Positions 23,435 to 30,580 of a stretch of 64,000 bases of DNA are shown in pieces. The notes below the pieces were generated by a model, which ran no database searches, was not told the origin of the DNA, and saw nothing but the letters and a program-made list of their open reading frames with translations. Source of the stretch: Dehalococcoidia bacterium (GTDB lineage Bacteria > Chloroflexota > Dehalococcoidia > Lucifugimonadales > UBA3495). Numbering within the stretch: position 1 is the stretch's first letter; the number at the start of each line of letters is the position of its first letter. The position numbers were made by a program, and so were the translations under genes. The stretch covers positions 558,001 through 622,000 of the forward strand of contig JAJDTP010000005.1 in the NCBI GenBank assembly GCA_022827095.1. The letters are read 5' to 3'.

Positions 23435-23926
23435 ATGACAGACAAGCTGCAACAGGGTGATCGCCTGCCCGAACTCACTCTCAATCTGACCGACGGAGGT
23501 ACCCTGACCCTGCCCGGCGAAATGTCGTCTCGGTACCTCGCCGTTCTGTTTTATCGCGGGGTTTGGTGACCCTACTGCTCGCGGCAGTTGGCCGCATGGC
23601 AGTCGGAGCAGGATTCCCTGGCCGAGATGGGGCTGTCCATCGTCGGCGCCAGCGTGGAACCCAAGGAAGTCGTGGAGGAAATGGCCACCAAGTCCGGCGT
23701 CACCTTCCCCATGGCATACGGCGTGACCCGTGAGCAGGCCGGCCTGCTCGGGTCGTGGTGGTCCGACGACCGCGGCGGTTACATTCAGCCCACCGAGTTC
23801 CTGCTGGGACGGGGTGGCACCGTCTTGGGTTCCATGTACGCCAGCGGACCGGTTGGCCGCGTCAGCCCGGACGAGGCCGTGCATTTCATAGAAGGCCGGG
23901 AGCGAGCCCGGTTGCGCAGCCAGTAG
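23435..23926 (+). CDS. peroxiredoxin-like selenoprotein, in-frame TGA at codon 45
   Basis: Read through one TGA (23567-23569), this frame encodes a 163-residue AhpC/TSA-type thioredoxin-fold protein. Before the TGA come GDRLPELTLNL and YLAVLFYRGVW; after it come PYCSRQLAAWQSEQ, VGASVEPKEVVEEM, FPMAYGV and the C-terminal PTEFLLGRGG. Relatives have Cys at the TGA (RGxWCPYCRxQL), so the motif is Sec-x-x-Cys (U45, C48). Frame and similarity are unbroken on both sides, and a SECIS-like hairpin follows. The ATG at 23435 has GAGGA six bases upstream; ATG 23429 is an alternative. It is the third gene of a probable operon with the LLM oxidoreductase and PaREP1-like protein. A sequencing error or pseudogene is the alternative. 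Gene callers would annotate only 23588-23926. Confidence 0.85.
23567..23602 (+). promoter_or_regulatory. UGA (Sec) codon and bacterial SECIS-like hairpin
   Basis: Downstream of the TGA, CTGC (23575-23578) pairs with GCAG (23599-23602) and GCGGC (23581-23585) with GCCGC (23591-23595). A 2x3 internal loop lies between them and the 5-base apical loop is AGTTG. The apical loop lies 17-21 bases after the UGA and has G in its second position, fitting the published bacterial SECIS pattern (short stem, small loop, G in the first two loop positions). Confidence 0.8.
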
Positions 23927-23953
23927 ATCGTCACGAAGAGGGTTGAGGGCCCG

Positions 23954-26764
23954 TTACTCTGGCGGCTCCACCCGAACCGCGCATACCTTGTACTCCGGTA
24001 TTCGCGAATCGGGATCGTACACGGCGTTGGTCAGGAAGTTTGCCGCTGATTCGTTCAACCTCACGAACGGAATGAATATCTCGCCGACGCGCATACGGTA
24101 GGTGAACCGGGTTACTCCGGTAAGTTGGCCGCGGCGGGAACGCACGCGAACGGGCTCGCCATCGCGCAAGCCGAACCGCTCACCGTCGGCGGGATTGATG
24201 GACACTTCGAGGTCTGACATACGCGCCAGGAGACTGCTGGCTCGCCGTGTGATAGTGCCGCCGTGCCAATGGTAAAGCACTCGCCCCGTGTTCAACACCA
24301 GGGGAAACTGTTCCGACGGCGTCTCCTCGGCGGTGGGTCCCTGTTCGTAGGCTACGAACTTGGCGCGGTCACCCCGGGGAAAACCGTCGGCATAGAGGTA
24401 CGTGGTTCCCGGGTGGTCTGGCGCCGGGCACGGCCATTGGATCCCGCCCTCGGCGTCGAGCCGCGCGTAGGAGATGCCGGACAGCAGCGGCGTCAGGCTG
24501 GTCATCTCGGCGAAGATTTCCGACGGATGGTTGTACGCGAATTGTTCCTGCCACGGCAGGCCCAAGCCGTTGCACATCCGCCTGGCCAGTTCGCAGATGA
24601 TAATCCAGTCCGCCCGACTTTGGCCCACCGGCTCGACGGCCTGGCGCACCCGTTGCACCCGTCGTTCGCTGTTGGTGAAGGTTCCGTCCTTTTCCGCGAA
24701 GCTCGCCGCCGGGAGCACCACGTCCGCAATACGGGCCGTCTCGTGCAAGAAGATGTCCTGCACCACCAGGAAGTCCAGCTTGCGGAACAGTTCGTCGGCC
24801 CGATTCAGGTCGGGCTCGCTGAGCAGCGGGTTCTCGCCGGTGATGTACATCGCCCGCACGCCGCCCGGCTCCCCAATGGAGTCCACCATATCTGTGACCA
24901 CTCGGCCGGGCCGGTCGGGCAACGAGTGGTCGGCCTGCCAAGCTTGTCCGAACTTGGCGACTGACTCTGCGCTCAAGCCCTGGTAGCCCGGAAGCGAATC
25001 GGGTACGCAACCCGCGTCGCCGCATCCCTGGACGTTGTTCTGGCCCCGCAGCGGCGAGATGCCCGAGCCCCGGAATCCCATTTGTCCGGTTACCAGCGCC
25101 AGGTTCAGCACGGAATGGACGTTGGCCGTGCCGTTGGTGTGCTGCGTAAGCCCCATGCCCCAGATCAAACAGGCTCCGCCGCGTTCGGCTCCCGGGTCAC
25201 CGCAGCGAGGTATCGGAGGCTTTGCCACCATGCGTGCCCCCGTCCGTATGTCCTCCGCTGAGACTCCAGTGATCGCCGCGGCTCGGTCCGGGGTGTACTT
25301 GTCGATCATCCCTGCCCAATCGTCGTAGCCCTCGGTGCGCTGGGCCACGAACGCGTCGTCTGCCAACCCCTCCGTTACCACTACGTGAGCCATCGCATTC
25401 AGCAGCGCCACGTCGGTGCCTGGATACGGACGCAACCACAGGTCAGCGTAGTCGCACATGTCGATCCGGCGCGGGTTGATCACGATCAACTTGGCTCCCC
25501 GCTCAACAACAGCCCGCCGCATCCGCGACGCGGCCACCGGATGATTGGACGTGGGATCGCAGCCGATCATCACCAGGCACCCGGCGTTTTCATAGTCAGT
25601 GTACGAGTTGCTGGTGGCCCCACTCCCCAGCGTGGTGAGCATCGCCGCCACCGACGGCGCGTGGCAAAGCCGGGTGCAGTGGTCGATGTTGTTGCTGCCC
25701 ATGACCAGGCGGGCGAATTTCTGCTGCACATAGCCGTCTTCATTAGTCGCCTTGGCCGAGCACAATGTTCCGAAGGACTCACCTCGGTATTCGGCGAGGC
25801 GGGACGCAACCAGGTCAAGCGCTTCGTCCCAGCTCGCTTCACGAAAATTCCCGGTGGCCCGGTCGCCCTCGCGGATCAGCGGGGTCTTGATCCGGTCCCC
25901 GTGCTGCACGAAGGTGTAGCCGAAGCGGCCCTTGACGCACAGCATCCCGACGCTGGAAAGGTTATTCGGGTCGTCATGCGAAGCGATTATCTTTCCGGCT
26001 TCCGGTCCTTCGGTGGCGTTGCTGACCTCCAACTTGATCCCGCAGCCCACCCCGCAATACGGGCAGGTCGTGCTGACTTGGTGGCTGGGCGTCTGCGCAT
26101 CCGGGGCCGCTTTGACGCTGATCGCGCCGGTAGGGCATACGCTGAGGCATTGTCCGCAGGTGGTGCAGATGCTTTCGCCCAGCGGTTTGTCACCGGCGGT
26201 GGCGATACGCGCCGATCCGCCGGCGCCCAACACGTCTATTGCGCCGATGTACTGGTGGGCCGACTGGCAGGCGTTGACGCAACGGGCGCAGAGGATACAT
26301 GCGTCCATGGCCAGATTGAACACCGGGTTGGATTCATCCGTGGGCTGGCGTGGCCGCGAACCCCAGCGAGTTGTGGATATGCCGTGCAACCTGGCTGCGT
26401 CGGTCAGCAGCCCGTACGCATCCGCATCTGGCTCGACTGAGTGGTTCCCGTTGCCAACCATGCCCAAGGTGAGCTCGATAACGCCGGAACGAATGCGACG
26501 AGCGTCGGCGGTGTCAGTGCGGATCACCATGCCGTCGCTGGCCGGCGTGGAGCACGACGCGGGAAACCCGCGGATGCCGTCGATTTGCACCAGGCAGGTC
26601 CGGCACGCCCCGATGGCCGGCATGTCAGCGTCCTTACACAACTGGGACAGGGGCACGCCAGCGGCGTTAACGGCGTCCAGCGCGCTGGATCCTGGCGGGA
26701 CGCTGACCGCGATTCCATCCACCGTCACGCCGATCGTTGAACTTGCTACGACCATTGCTCCCAC
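23954..26764 (-). CDS. fdhA: formate dehydrogenase alpha subunit (Mo/W bis-MGD)
   Basis: A 936-residue cytosolic-type formate dehydrogenase catalytic chain. An N-terminal [2Fe-2S] domain (C43, C54, C57, C71) comes first. A ferredoxin-like region follows with CILCARCVNAC and CTTCGQCLSVCP, then the catalytic-domain cluster TTCPYCGVGC. The bis-MGD domain has the Mo ligand at C367 in HCTRLCHAPSVAA, encoded by TGC and so Cys, not selenocysteine. The C-terminus has LNTGRVLYHWHGGTITRR and the dinucleotide-binding fold. No diaphorase (FdhB/NuoF-like) gene is next to it, so its electron acceptor is unknown. The start is GTG 26764 or the ATG three codons later. No Tat signal is present. Confidence 0.93.
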   Translation of the reverse strand: MGAMVVASSTIGVTVDGIAVSVPPGSSALDAVNAAGVPLSQLCKDADMPAIGACRTCLVQIDGIRGFPASCSTPASDGMVIRTDTADARRIRSGVIELTLGMVGNGNHSVEPDADAYGLLTDAARLHGISTTRWGSRPRQPTDESNPVFNLAMDACILCARCVNACQSAHQYIGAIDVLGAGGSARIATAGDKPLGESICTTCGQCLSVCPTGAISVKAAPDAQTPSHQVSTTCPYCGVGCGIKLEVSNATEGPEAGKIIASHDDPNNLSSVGMLCVKGRFGYTFVQHGDRIKTPLIREGDRATGNFREASWDEALDLVASRLAEYRGESFGTLCSAKATNEDGYVQQKFARLVMGSNNIDHCTRLCHAPSVAAMLTTLGSGATSNSYTDYENAGCLVMIGCDPTSNHPVAASRMRRAVVERGAKLIVINPRRIDMCDYADLWLRPYPGTDVALLNAMAHVVVTEGLADDAFVAQRTEGYDDWAGMIDKYTPDRAAAITGVSAEDIRTGARMVAKPPIPRCGDPGAERGGACLIWGMGLTQHTNGTANVHSVLNLALVTGQMGFRGSGISPLRGQNNVQGCGDAGCVPDSLPGYQGLSAESVAKFGQAWQADHSLPDRPGRVVTDMVDSIGEPGGVRAMYITGENPLLSEPDLNRADELFRKLDFLVVQDIFLHETARIADVVLPAASFAEKDGTFTNSERRVQRVRQAVEPVGQSRADWIIICELARRMCNGLGLPWQEQFAYNHPSEIFAEMTSLTPLLSGISYARLDAEGGIQWPCPAPDHPGTTYLYADGFPRGDRAKFVAYEQGPTAEETPSEQFPLVLNTGRVLYHWHGGTITRRASSLLARMSDLEVSINPADGERFGLRDGEPVRVRSRRGQLTGVTRFTYRMRVGEIFIPFVRLNESAANFLTNAVYDPDSRIPEYKVCAVRVEPPE

Positions 26765-26824
26765 CCCCAGCTTCGCCAGCGCCAGATGTCGATTTGTCAG
26801 TTTGAGGCGCTCATCGCGCCCCGA

Positions 26825-28036
26825 TCAGCCCTCGAAATAGCACTCCTCATGGAAGAGCTCGGCCAGGCGAGCCACGCCTTCGCGTATCTCCGCCGGCGAA
26901 TTGTGGCTGTAGGTGAGGCGGAGGTGATTGTTGCGCCCGCGGTCCGACCGGAACATGCCACCCGGATTGTATTTGACGTCCCGGGCGGTGGCTTTGGCCA
27001 GGGTGGACCACGTGTCGGCGTTTTCGGGCAGCTTGACGAACATCATCATCCCGCCGTGAGGGTGGGTCCACTCGCAGAAGGGCGGGAAGTTGCTTTCCAG
27101 AGCCCCGATCATTGCATCACGCCTGGCCAGCAGGGCTTGCCGAACCGCTTCAATATGGTCTGCCTCGTGGGCGCGCATGTATTCATAGACCATGGTCGTG
27201 GCCAGATGGCTCACGCTGCGACGCGGCAGGTTCTCAGAGTTGACCAGCGGCAACGCGTCCTGGACACCGGAGGGCAGCACGCCGAAGCCCACGCGCAACC
27301 CGCATCCCAGCAGCTTGGTGAACGACGACACGTAAAACACGTCACCTTGATCGCTGATGCCGGACATCGCCTGCGGCAGCGGGTCGCCGTCGATACGGAA
27401 ATCCGCGTAGGACTCGTTCTCCATCACGGGCACGCCGTACTTCTGGGCAACTTCCAATATCGCCCGGCGCCTACCCTCGGAGACCGTGAAGCCCAGGGGG
27501 TTCTGATATACGGGAATCGTCCACACGAACTTGGCCCGGCGTCCCGAATTTTCCAGCGATGCCAGCGCGTCTTCCAGAGCGTCGGGCAGCATGCCATCGT
27601 CGTCGCAGGCGACGTGGACCGGCTCCGCGCCGCGTTCCATCATCATGCGCAGGCTGCCCATGTAAGTGAATTCTTCCACCAGCACGGCGTCCCCCGGGTT
27701 GATGAAAGATTCCAGGATGATGGCAATCGCGCCTCCGGCTCCGTCCGAGATGAACACGTCACCCGGGGATACGTCGTAGCCACGGTTGGCTGCCAGTCGT
27801 TCCGCGATCATTTCCCTCAGACCGACGTGCCCGCCGGGCGGTGGATACCCGGCTAGCGATGCCGCCCCGTTGGTTTCGAGGCCGGTCCGGATGGCGGCCA
27901 GATACTCGTCGCCATCGACCACCTCGGGCACCGCGTTGGTGATCGAGAAAATGTACTTGACGGCGTCGCCTGCTCCCGGGGGCGATGCGACAGACCTCGG
28001 CAAATTGCTGGAAAAAAGCGATGCGTAATCGACCAT
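26825..28036 (-). CDS. PLP-dependent aminotransferase (class I/II, 2-aminoadipate-transaminase-like)
   Basis: A 403-residue fold-type I aminotransferase of the MocR/ARO8-like branch without a GntR domain. Features are YPPPGGHVGLREMIAERL, ISDGAGGAIAIILE, FVWTIPVYQNPLGFTVSEGRR (substrate-Asn region), ENESYADFRIDG and the PLP lysine in SSFTKLLGCGLRVGF. The C-terminal Arg region is in NHLRLTYSHN. The ATG at 28036 has a GGGAGG site upstream. It resembles the second aminotransferase at 53856-55043 throughout, so the two are paralogues. The amino acid substrate is unknown. Confidence 0.9.
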   Translation of the reverse strand: MVDYASLFSSNLPRSVASPPGAGDAVKYIFSITNAVPEVVDGDEYLAAIRTGLETNGAASLAGYPPPGGHVGLREMIAERLAANRGYDVSPGDVFISDGAGGAIAIILESFINPGDAVLVEEFTYMGSLRMMMERGAEPVHVACDDDGMLPDALEDALASLENSGRRAKFVWTIPVYQNPLGFTVSEGRRRAILEVAQKYGVPVMENESYADFRIDGDPLPQAMSGISDQGDVFYVSSFTKLLGCGLRVGFGVLPSGVQDALPLVNSENLPRRSVSHLATTMVYEYMRAHEADHIEAVRQALLARRDAMIGALESNFPPFCEWTHPHGGMMMFVKLPENADTWSTLAKATARDVKYNPGGMFRSDRGRNNHLRLTYSHNSPAEIREGVARLAELFHEECYFEG

Positions 28037-28130
28037 ATGTGGCCTCCCGATACTGCGCTTGGGCGTATGGTATCAGATACGCGCCGCTGTTCGTCCCGGT
28101 TTCGGTGCGCTGAACCCGGCATTCGCGACT

Positions 28131-29327
28131 TCACACGGCGGCTTTGGTTCGTTGGGCTACGCCTTCCCGAACCCGGGGTATCAATTCCCTCCCGTAATCG
28201 GCGGCGTCCGCGAGCGGGTCGAACCCGCGGATGATGAACGCGCTGCAACCCAGGTCGTAGTACGCTAGCAGGGCGTCGGCCACCTGCTGCGGGGTGCCCA
28301 CCAGGCAGGTGGTGCTGCCCGACGCTCCGCTGGCGGCGGCTATGGGCATCCACAGCCTTTCATCGTGCACGTTGCCTTCGGCCGCGAAACGGAGCAGACG
28401 CCAGGCTCCCTCCGATTGCGGCCGGGTGGGCACGCCCGGCGTGATCCGGCCCGCGGTGGCCTGCTGGACCCGGGCCAAAATCTCCTCGGCCCGTTGCCAC
28501 GCCTTCTCCTCGGTGTCCGCGAGGATGGGCCGCGCTGAGAGGCTGAATCTCATGTCCGCCGGGTCACGTCCGGCCACCGCCACCCGCTGGCGCACGTCGG
28601 CGATCCGTTCGGCGATGGATGCCCGCGGCTCGCCCCAAAGCGCGAAAAGATCGGCGCGTCGGCTGGCAGTATCCAGCGCGGCGTCCGAGGCTCCACCAAA
28701 AAAGAGCGGCACGTGCGGGTACTGCCGGCAGCGGGCCTGGCTGTAAGCGGCCTGCAGGTGGTAGAACTCACTGTCGTGGTCGAAGGGTTCCGTCTCCGTC
28801 CAGATGCGTCGCATCACGGCCAGATATTCGTCCGTCCGGCGATACCGCGAGTCGTGATCCAGCCAGTCGCCGTCCTGGCGCTGCTCGACGTCGTTTCCAC
28901 CCGTAATGATGTGCAGCGCGATGCGCCCGTTGGTGAGCTGATCCAGCGTGGCCGCCTTGCGCGCGGCCAGCGTGGGGGCGACAAACCCGGGCCGGTGGGC
29001 GATCAGGTATCCCAACCGCTCGGTATGCGCCGCGGCGTATCCGGCCACCTCGAACCCGTCCGGCGTCGATGAGGAATAACCGGTCAGCACCATGTCGAAA
29101 CCGGCCTCCTCATGGGTTCGGGCGAAGTCCAGAATGTAGTCAGGGTCCACGCCGGAGGGAACCTCGGCGCCGGGGTTTATCCCGCCGCCGAACAGGCTCA
29201 GCGTGGCCCCTCGGTTGGTGGCCGACTCGCGGACAACCCCGATCATCCCGATTATGGTTACGCCGTCGTCTCCGTAAACACTGGGGAACATCCGCTGCGC
29301 TCCGGTTCCATTGCAGTTGGCGTCGCT
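28131..29327 (-). CDS. LLM-class flavin monooxygenase, SsuD (alkanesulfonate monooxygenase)-like
   Basis: A luciferase-family FMNH2-dependent monooxygenase resembling SsuD, which releases sulfite from alkanesulfonates. Signatures are YILDFARTHEEAGFDMVLTGY, YLIAHRPGFVAPTLAARKAATLDQ, TNGRIALHIITGGND with QDGDWLDHDSRYRRTDEYL, and FFGGASDAA. The frame is open to 29399, but the Met at 29327 (MSDANCNG) or one slightly further in is a more likely start, since the upstream 24 residues look random. No ssuE, ABC transporter or sulfonate regulator is adjacent, so the substrate may differ. It could serve any organosulfur or carbon compound. Confidence 0.82.
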   Translation of the reverse strand, partial: SDANCNGTGAQRMFPSVYGDDGVTIIGMIGVVRESATNRGATLSLFGGGINPGAEVPSGVDPDYILDFARTHEEAGFDMVLTGYSSSTPDGFEVAGYAAAHTERLGYLIAHRPGFVAPTLAARKAATLDQLTNGRIALHIITGGNDVEQRQDGDWLDHDSRYRRTDEYLAVMRRIWTETEPFDHDSEFYHLQAAYSQARCRQYPHVPLFFGGASDAALDTASRRADLFALWGEPRASIAERIADVRQRVAVAGRDPADMRFSLSARPILADTEEKAWQRAEEILARVQQATAGRITPGVPTRPQSEGAWRLLRFAAEGNVHDERLWMPIAAASGASGSTTCLVGTPQQVADALLAYYDLGCSAFIIRGFDPLADAADYGRELIPRVREGVAQRTKAAV

Positions 29328-29435
29328 CATTCTTGGCTTTTCTCCGGTGTCATGGCTGTTTCGCCGTAGTCTAAACCATCTGCCTTCCGTTGCGCTCATG
29401 CCACGAAAATCGGATATTGATTATCCCGTTTGGTG

Positions 29436-29464
29436 TTGACAAGCATCTTTAAGCGGTATACTAT
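29436..29464 (+). promoter_or_regulatory. strong sigma70-type promoter for the isolated transcript
   Basis: TTGACA (29436-29441) is a perfect -35. TACTAT (29459-29464) at 17 bases, or TATACT (29457-29462) at 15 bases, serves as -10. Transcription would begin around 29471 and run rightward. Confidence 0.65.
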
Positions 29465-29547
29465 GTATTCAAGGCGCTGGGGGTACAGGGAACTCCCACC
29501 CGCCGTAAACCCGATGGCCAGACCATCGTCAACGCAGGAGGTTAGAA

Positions 29548-29625
29548 GTGGTCACGCTGATCGAGCTGAACCATAGCTGGCATTTCCCCTGTAAAAGCCC
29601 TGTCGGCGGAACCGCGGTGGCATGA
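29548..29625 (+). CDS. putative 25-residue leader peptide
   Basis: A GTG-initiated ORF follows an ideal ribosome-binding site (AGGAGG at 29536-29541, 6-base spacing). The peptide contains TLIELNHSWHFPC, then KSPVGGTAVA. It lies within the structured transcript and its last third covers the 5' arm of the long stem, so a translating ribosome would change the fold. It is not rich in one amino acid codon, so it does not look like a classical amino-acid attenuator peptide. Alternatively it is a small functional peptide. Confidence 0.4.
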   Translation: MVTLIELNHSWHFPCKSPVGGTAVA

Positions 29626-29704
29626 CGATGCTGGGTGGCCGCTGACAGGGTTAAAACCCGTCAGGCCGTCGCATCCTTGGCGACGGAACGAAGGGAAACC
29701 AGCA

Positions 29705-29738
29705 ACCGGGGCCTCGACTGTTTATCGGGCCCCGGTTT
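29705..29738 (+). terminator. intrinsic terminator of the isolated transcript
   Basis: ACCGGGGCC (29705-29713) pairs with GGCCCCGGT (29728-29736), followed by TTCGTTGT. It lies 33 bases before the 3' end of the convergent mocA gene. Confidence 0.65.
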
Positions 29739-29772
29739 CGTTGTGCCGTGTCGGGAGCGTCGACTGTCCTTT

Positions 29773-30426
29773 TCAGATCATCGACCCGGCTTCCGACTCT
29801 CTCAGCGCAGCCTGGTACTGTTCGGGTGTGTTGACATCCCAGAGCAACTCGGCGGCGCCCAGTTCTACCCGCTGCGTAGCGTCGCAGTGACGCTCGGTAA
29901 TCGCCCGCATGCCTTGGGTTTTTTCGTCGATGGCGATGAGTTCGCCGTACAAACTCCGGCTCACGACGATGGGATGCCCACCTTTTCCCTGGTACGTCGG
30001 GATTGTAATGAGCGTGTCATGCCCGTTGGAATGGGCATCCAACGTCTCCCTGATGATCCCGACAGAACGGGGTTGGTCGACGTTCAGCATCAAAATTGCC
30101 GCGTCAGGGTCGGCCGACGGTCCGAGTGCCCAGAGGCCCGTCTTGATTGAGGTGGTTTTTCCCTGGGCGTAGTCCTCGTTGATTACGCACCGCACCCTGC
30201 CGAGGTTGTACACATCACGGTTGGCGCCAATACGGGCCTGCAATTCGTCAGCCCGGTGGCCCAGCACGACAACCACTTCGTCTGCGCCCGCCTCCCGCAA
30301 GGCAACGATCTGGTGGATGATGAGAGACCTACCCTGCCAGTCCAGCAGCGCTTTGAGGGTGCCCATGCGCCGGGACACTCCGGCGGCCAGAAGGATCGCT
30401 GACGTGAATGGCAACCTGTCCGTCAT
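29773..30426 (-). CDS. mocA: MocA-type molybdenum cofactor cytidylyltransferase
   Basis: A 217-residue nucleotidyltransferase that would convert molybdopterin to its cytosine dinucleotide form used by xanthine-oxidase-family enzymes. The N-terminal signature is ILLAAGVSRRMGTLKALLDWQGR, followed by VVVVLGHRADEL, the metal-binding LMLNVDQPRS, GKGGHPIVVSRSLY and a C-terminal DVNTPEQYQAAL. It lies downstream of xdhC on the same strand with a 154-base gap. Together they match the maturation needs of the Cox-like enzyme at 5958-9755, 20 kb away. Confidence 0.88.
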   Translation of the reverse strand: MTDRLPFTSAILLAAGVSRRMGTLKALLDWQGRSLIIHQIVALREAGADEVVVVLGHRADELQARIGANRDVYNLGRVRCVINEDYAQGKTTSIKTGLWALGPSADPDAAILMLNVDQPRSVGIIRETLDAHSNGHDTLITIPTYQGKGGHPIVVSRSLYGELIAIDEKTQGMRAITERHCDATQRVELGAAELLWDVNTPEQYQAALRESEAGSMI

Positions 30427-30580
30427 GCGTTGATCAATTTGCCGCTAGGGCCGGAAGTCCGCGGCCTGCTCAGTCGTGGGAAGCAGTCCTTGTTGTCACC
30501 ACCGCCAAGATTGCGCCGGGTGTCGTGGGCGCCAGGCGACGCAACAGGATCGACTACCCTCGAACCAGTTCCGCAGGCAT

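Larger units (their letters stand above)
29471..29740 (+). ncRNA. candidate structured RNA or attenuator-type leader
   Basis: About 270 bases between a strong promoter and a terminator carry several stems. These are CCCTGTCGGCGG (29598-29609) with CCGCTGACAGGG (29639-29650, one G-U), CCGTCGC (29666-29672) with GCGACGG (29680-29686), and GATGG/CCATC near 29513-29526. GACAGGGTT (29644-29652) can instead pair with AACCCGTC (29655-29662), so two folds compete. A 25-codon ORF covers one arm. There is no plus-strand gene downstream for 2.2 kb. I could not match it to a known riboswitch, 6S, tmRNA, RNase P or SRP RNA. The TSS and 3' end are estimates. Confidence 0.5.

Noticed and set aside
23588-23926. 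Stand-alone ORF starting at the ATG at 23588
   Set aside because: It begins in the middle of the thioredoxin fold, after the active site, and has no ribosome-binding site; it is the 3' part of the UGA-containing gene.
29604-29620. T-box-like sequence GGCGGAACCGCGG inside the candidate RNA
   Set aside because: It resembles the T-box consensus, but the U of the UGGN bulge that pairs with the tRNA 3' end is C here, no downstream gene lies on that strand, and no stem I or specifier loop is evident.
29680-29712. SAM-riboswitch-like run with GGGAAACCAGCAACC
   Set aside because: Only a short piece resembles the S-box core; the upstream boxes and P3/P4 are missing and the terminator follows at once.
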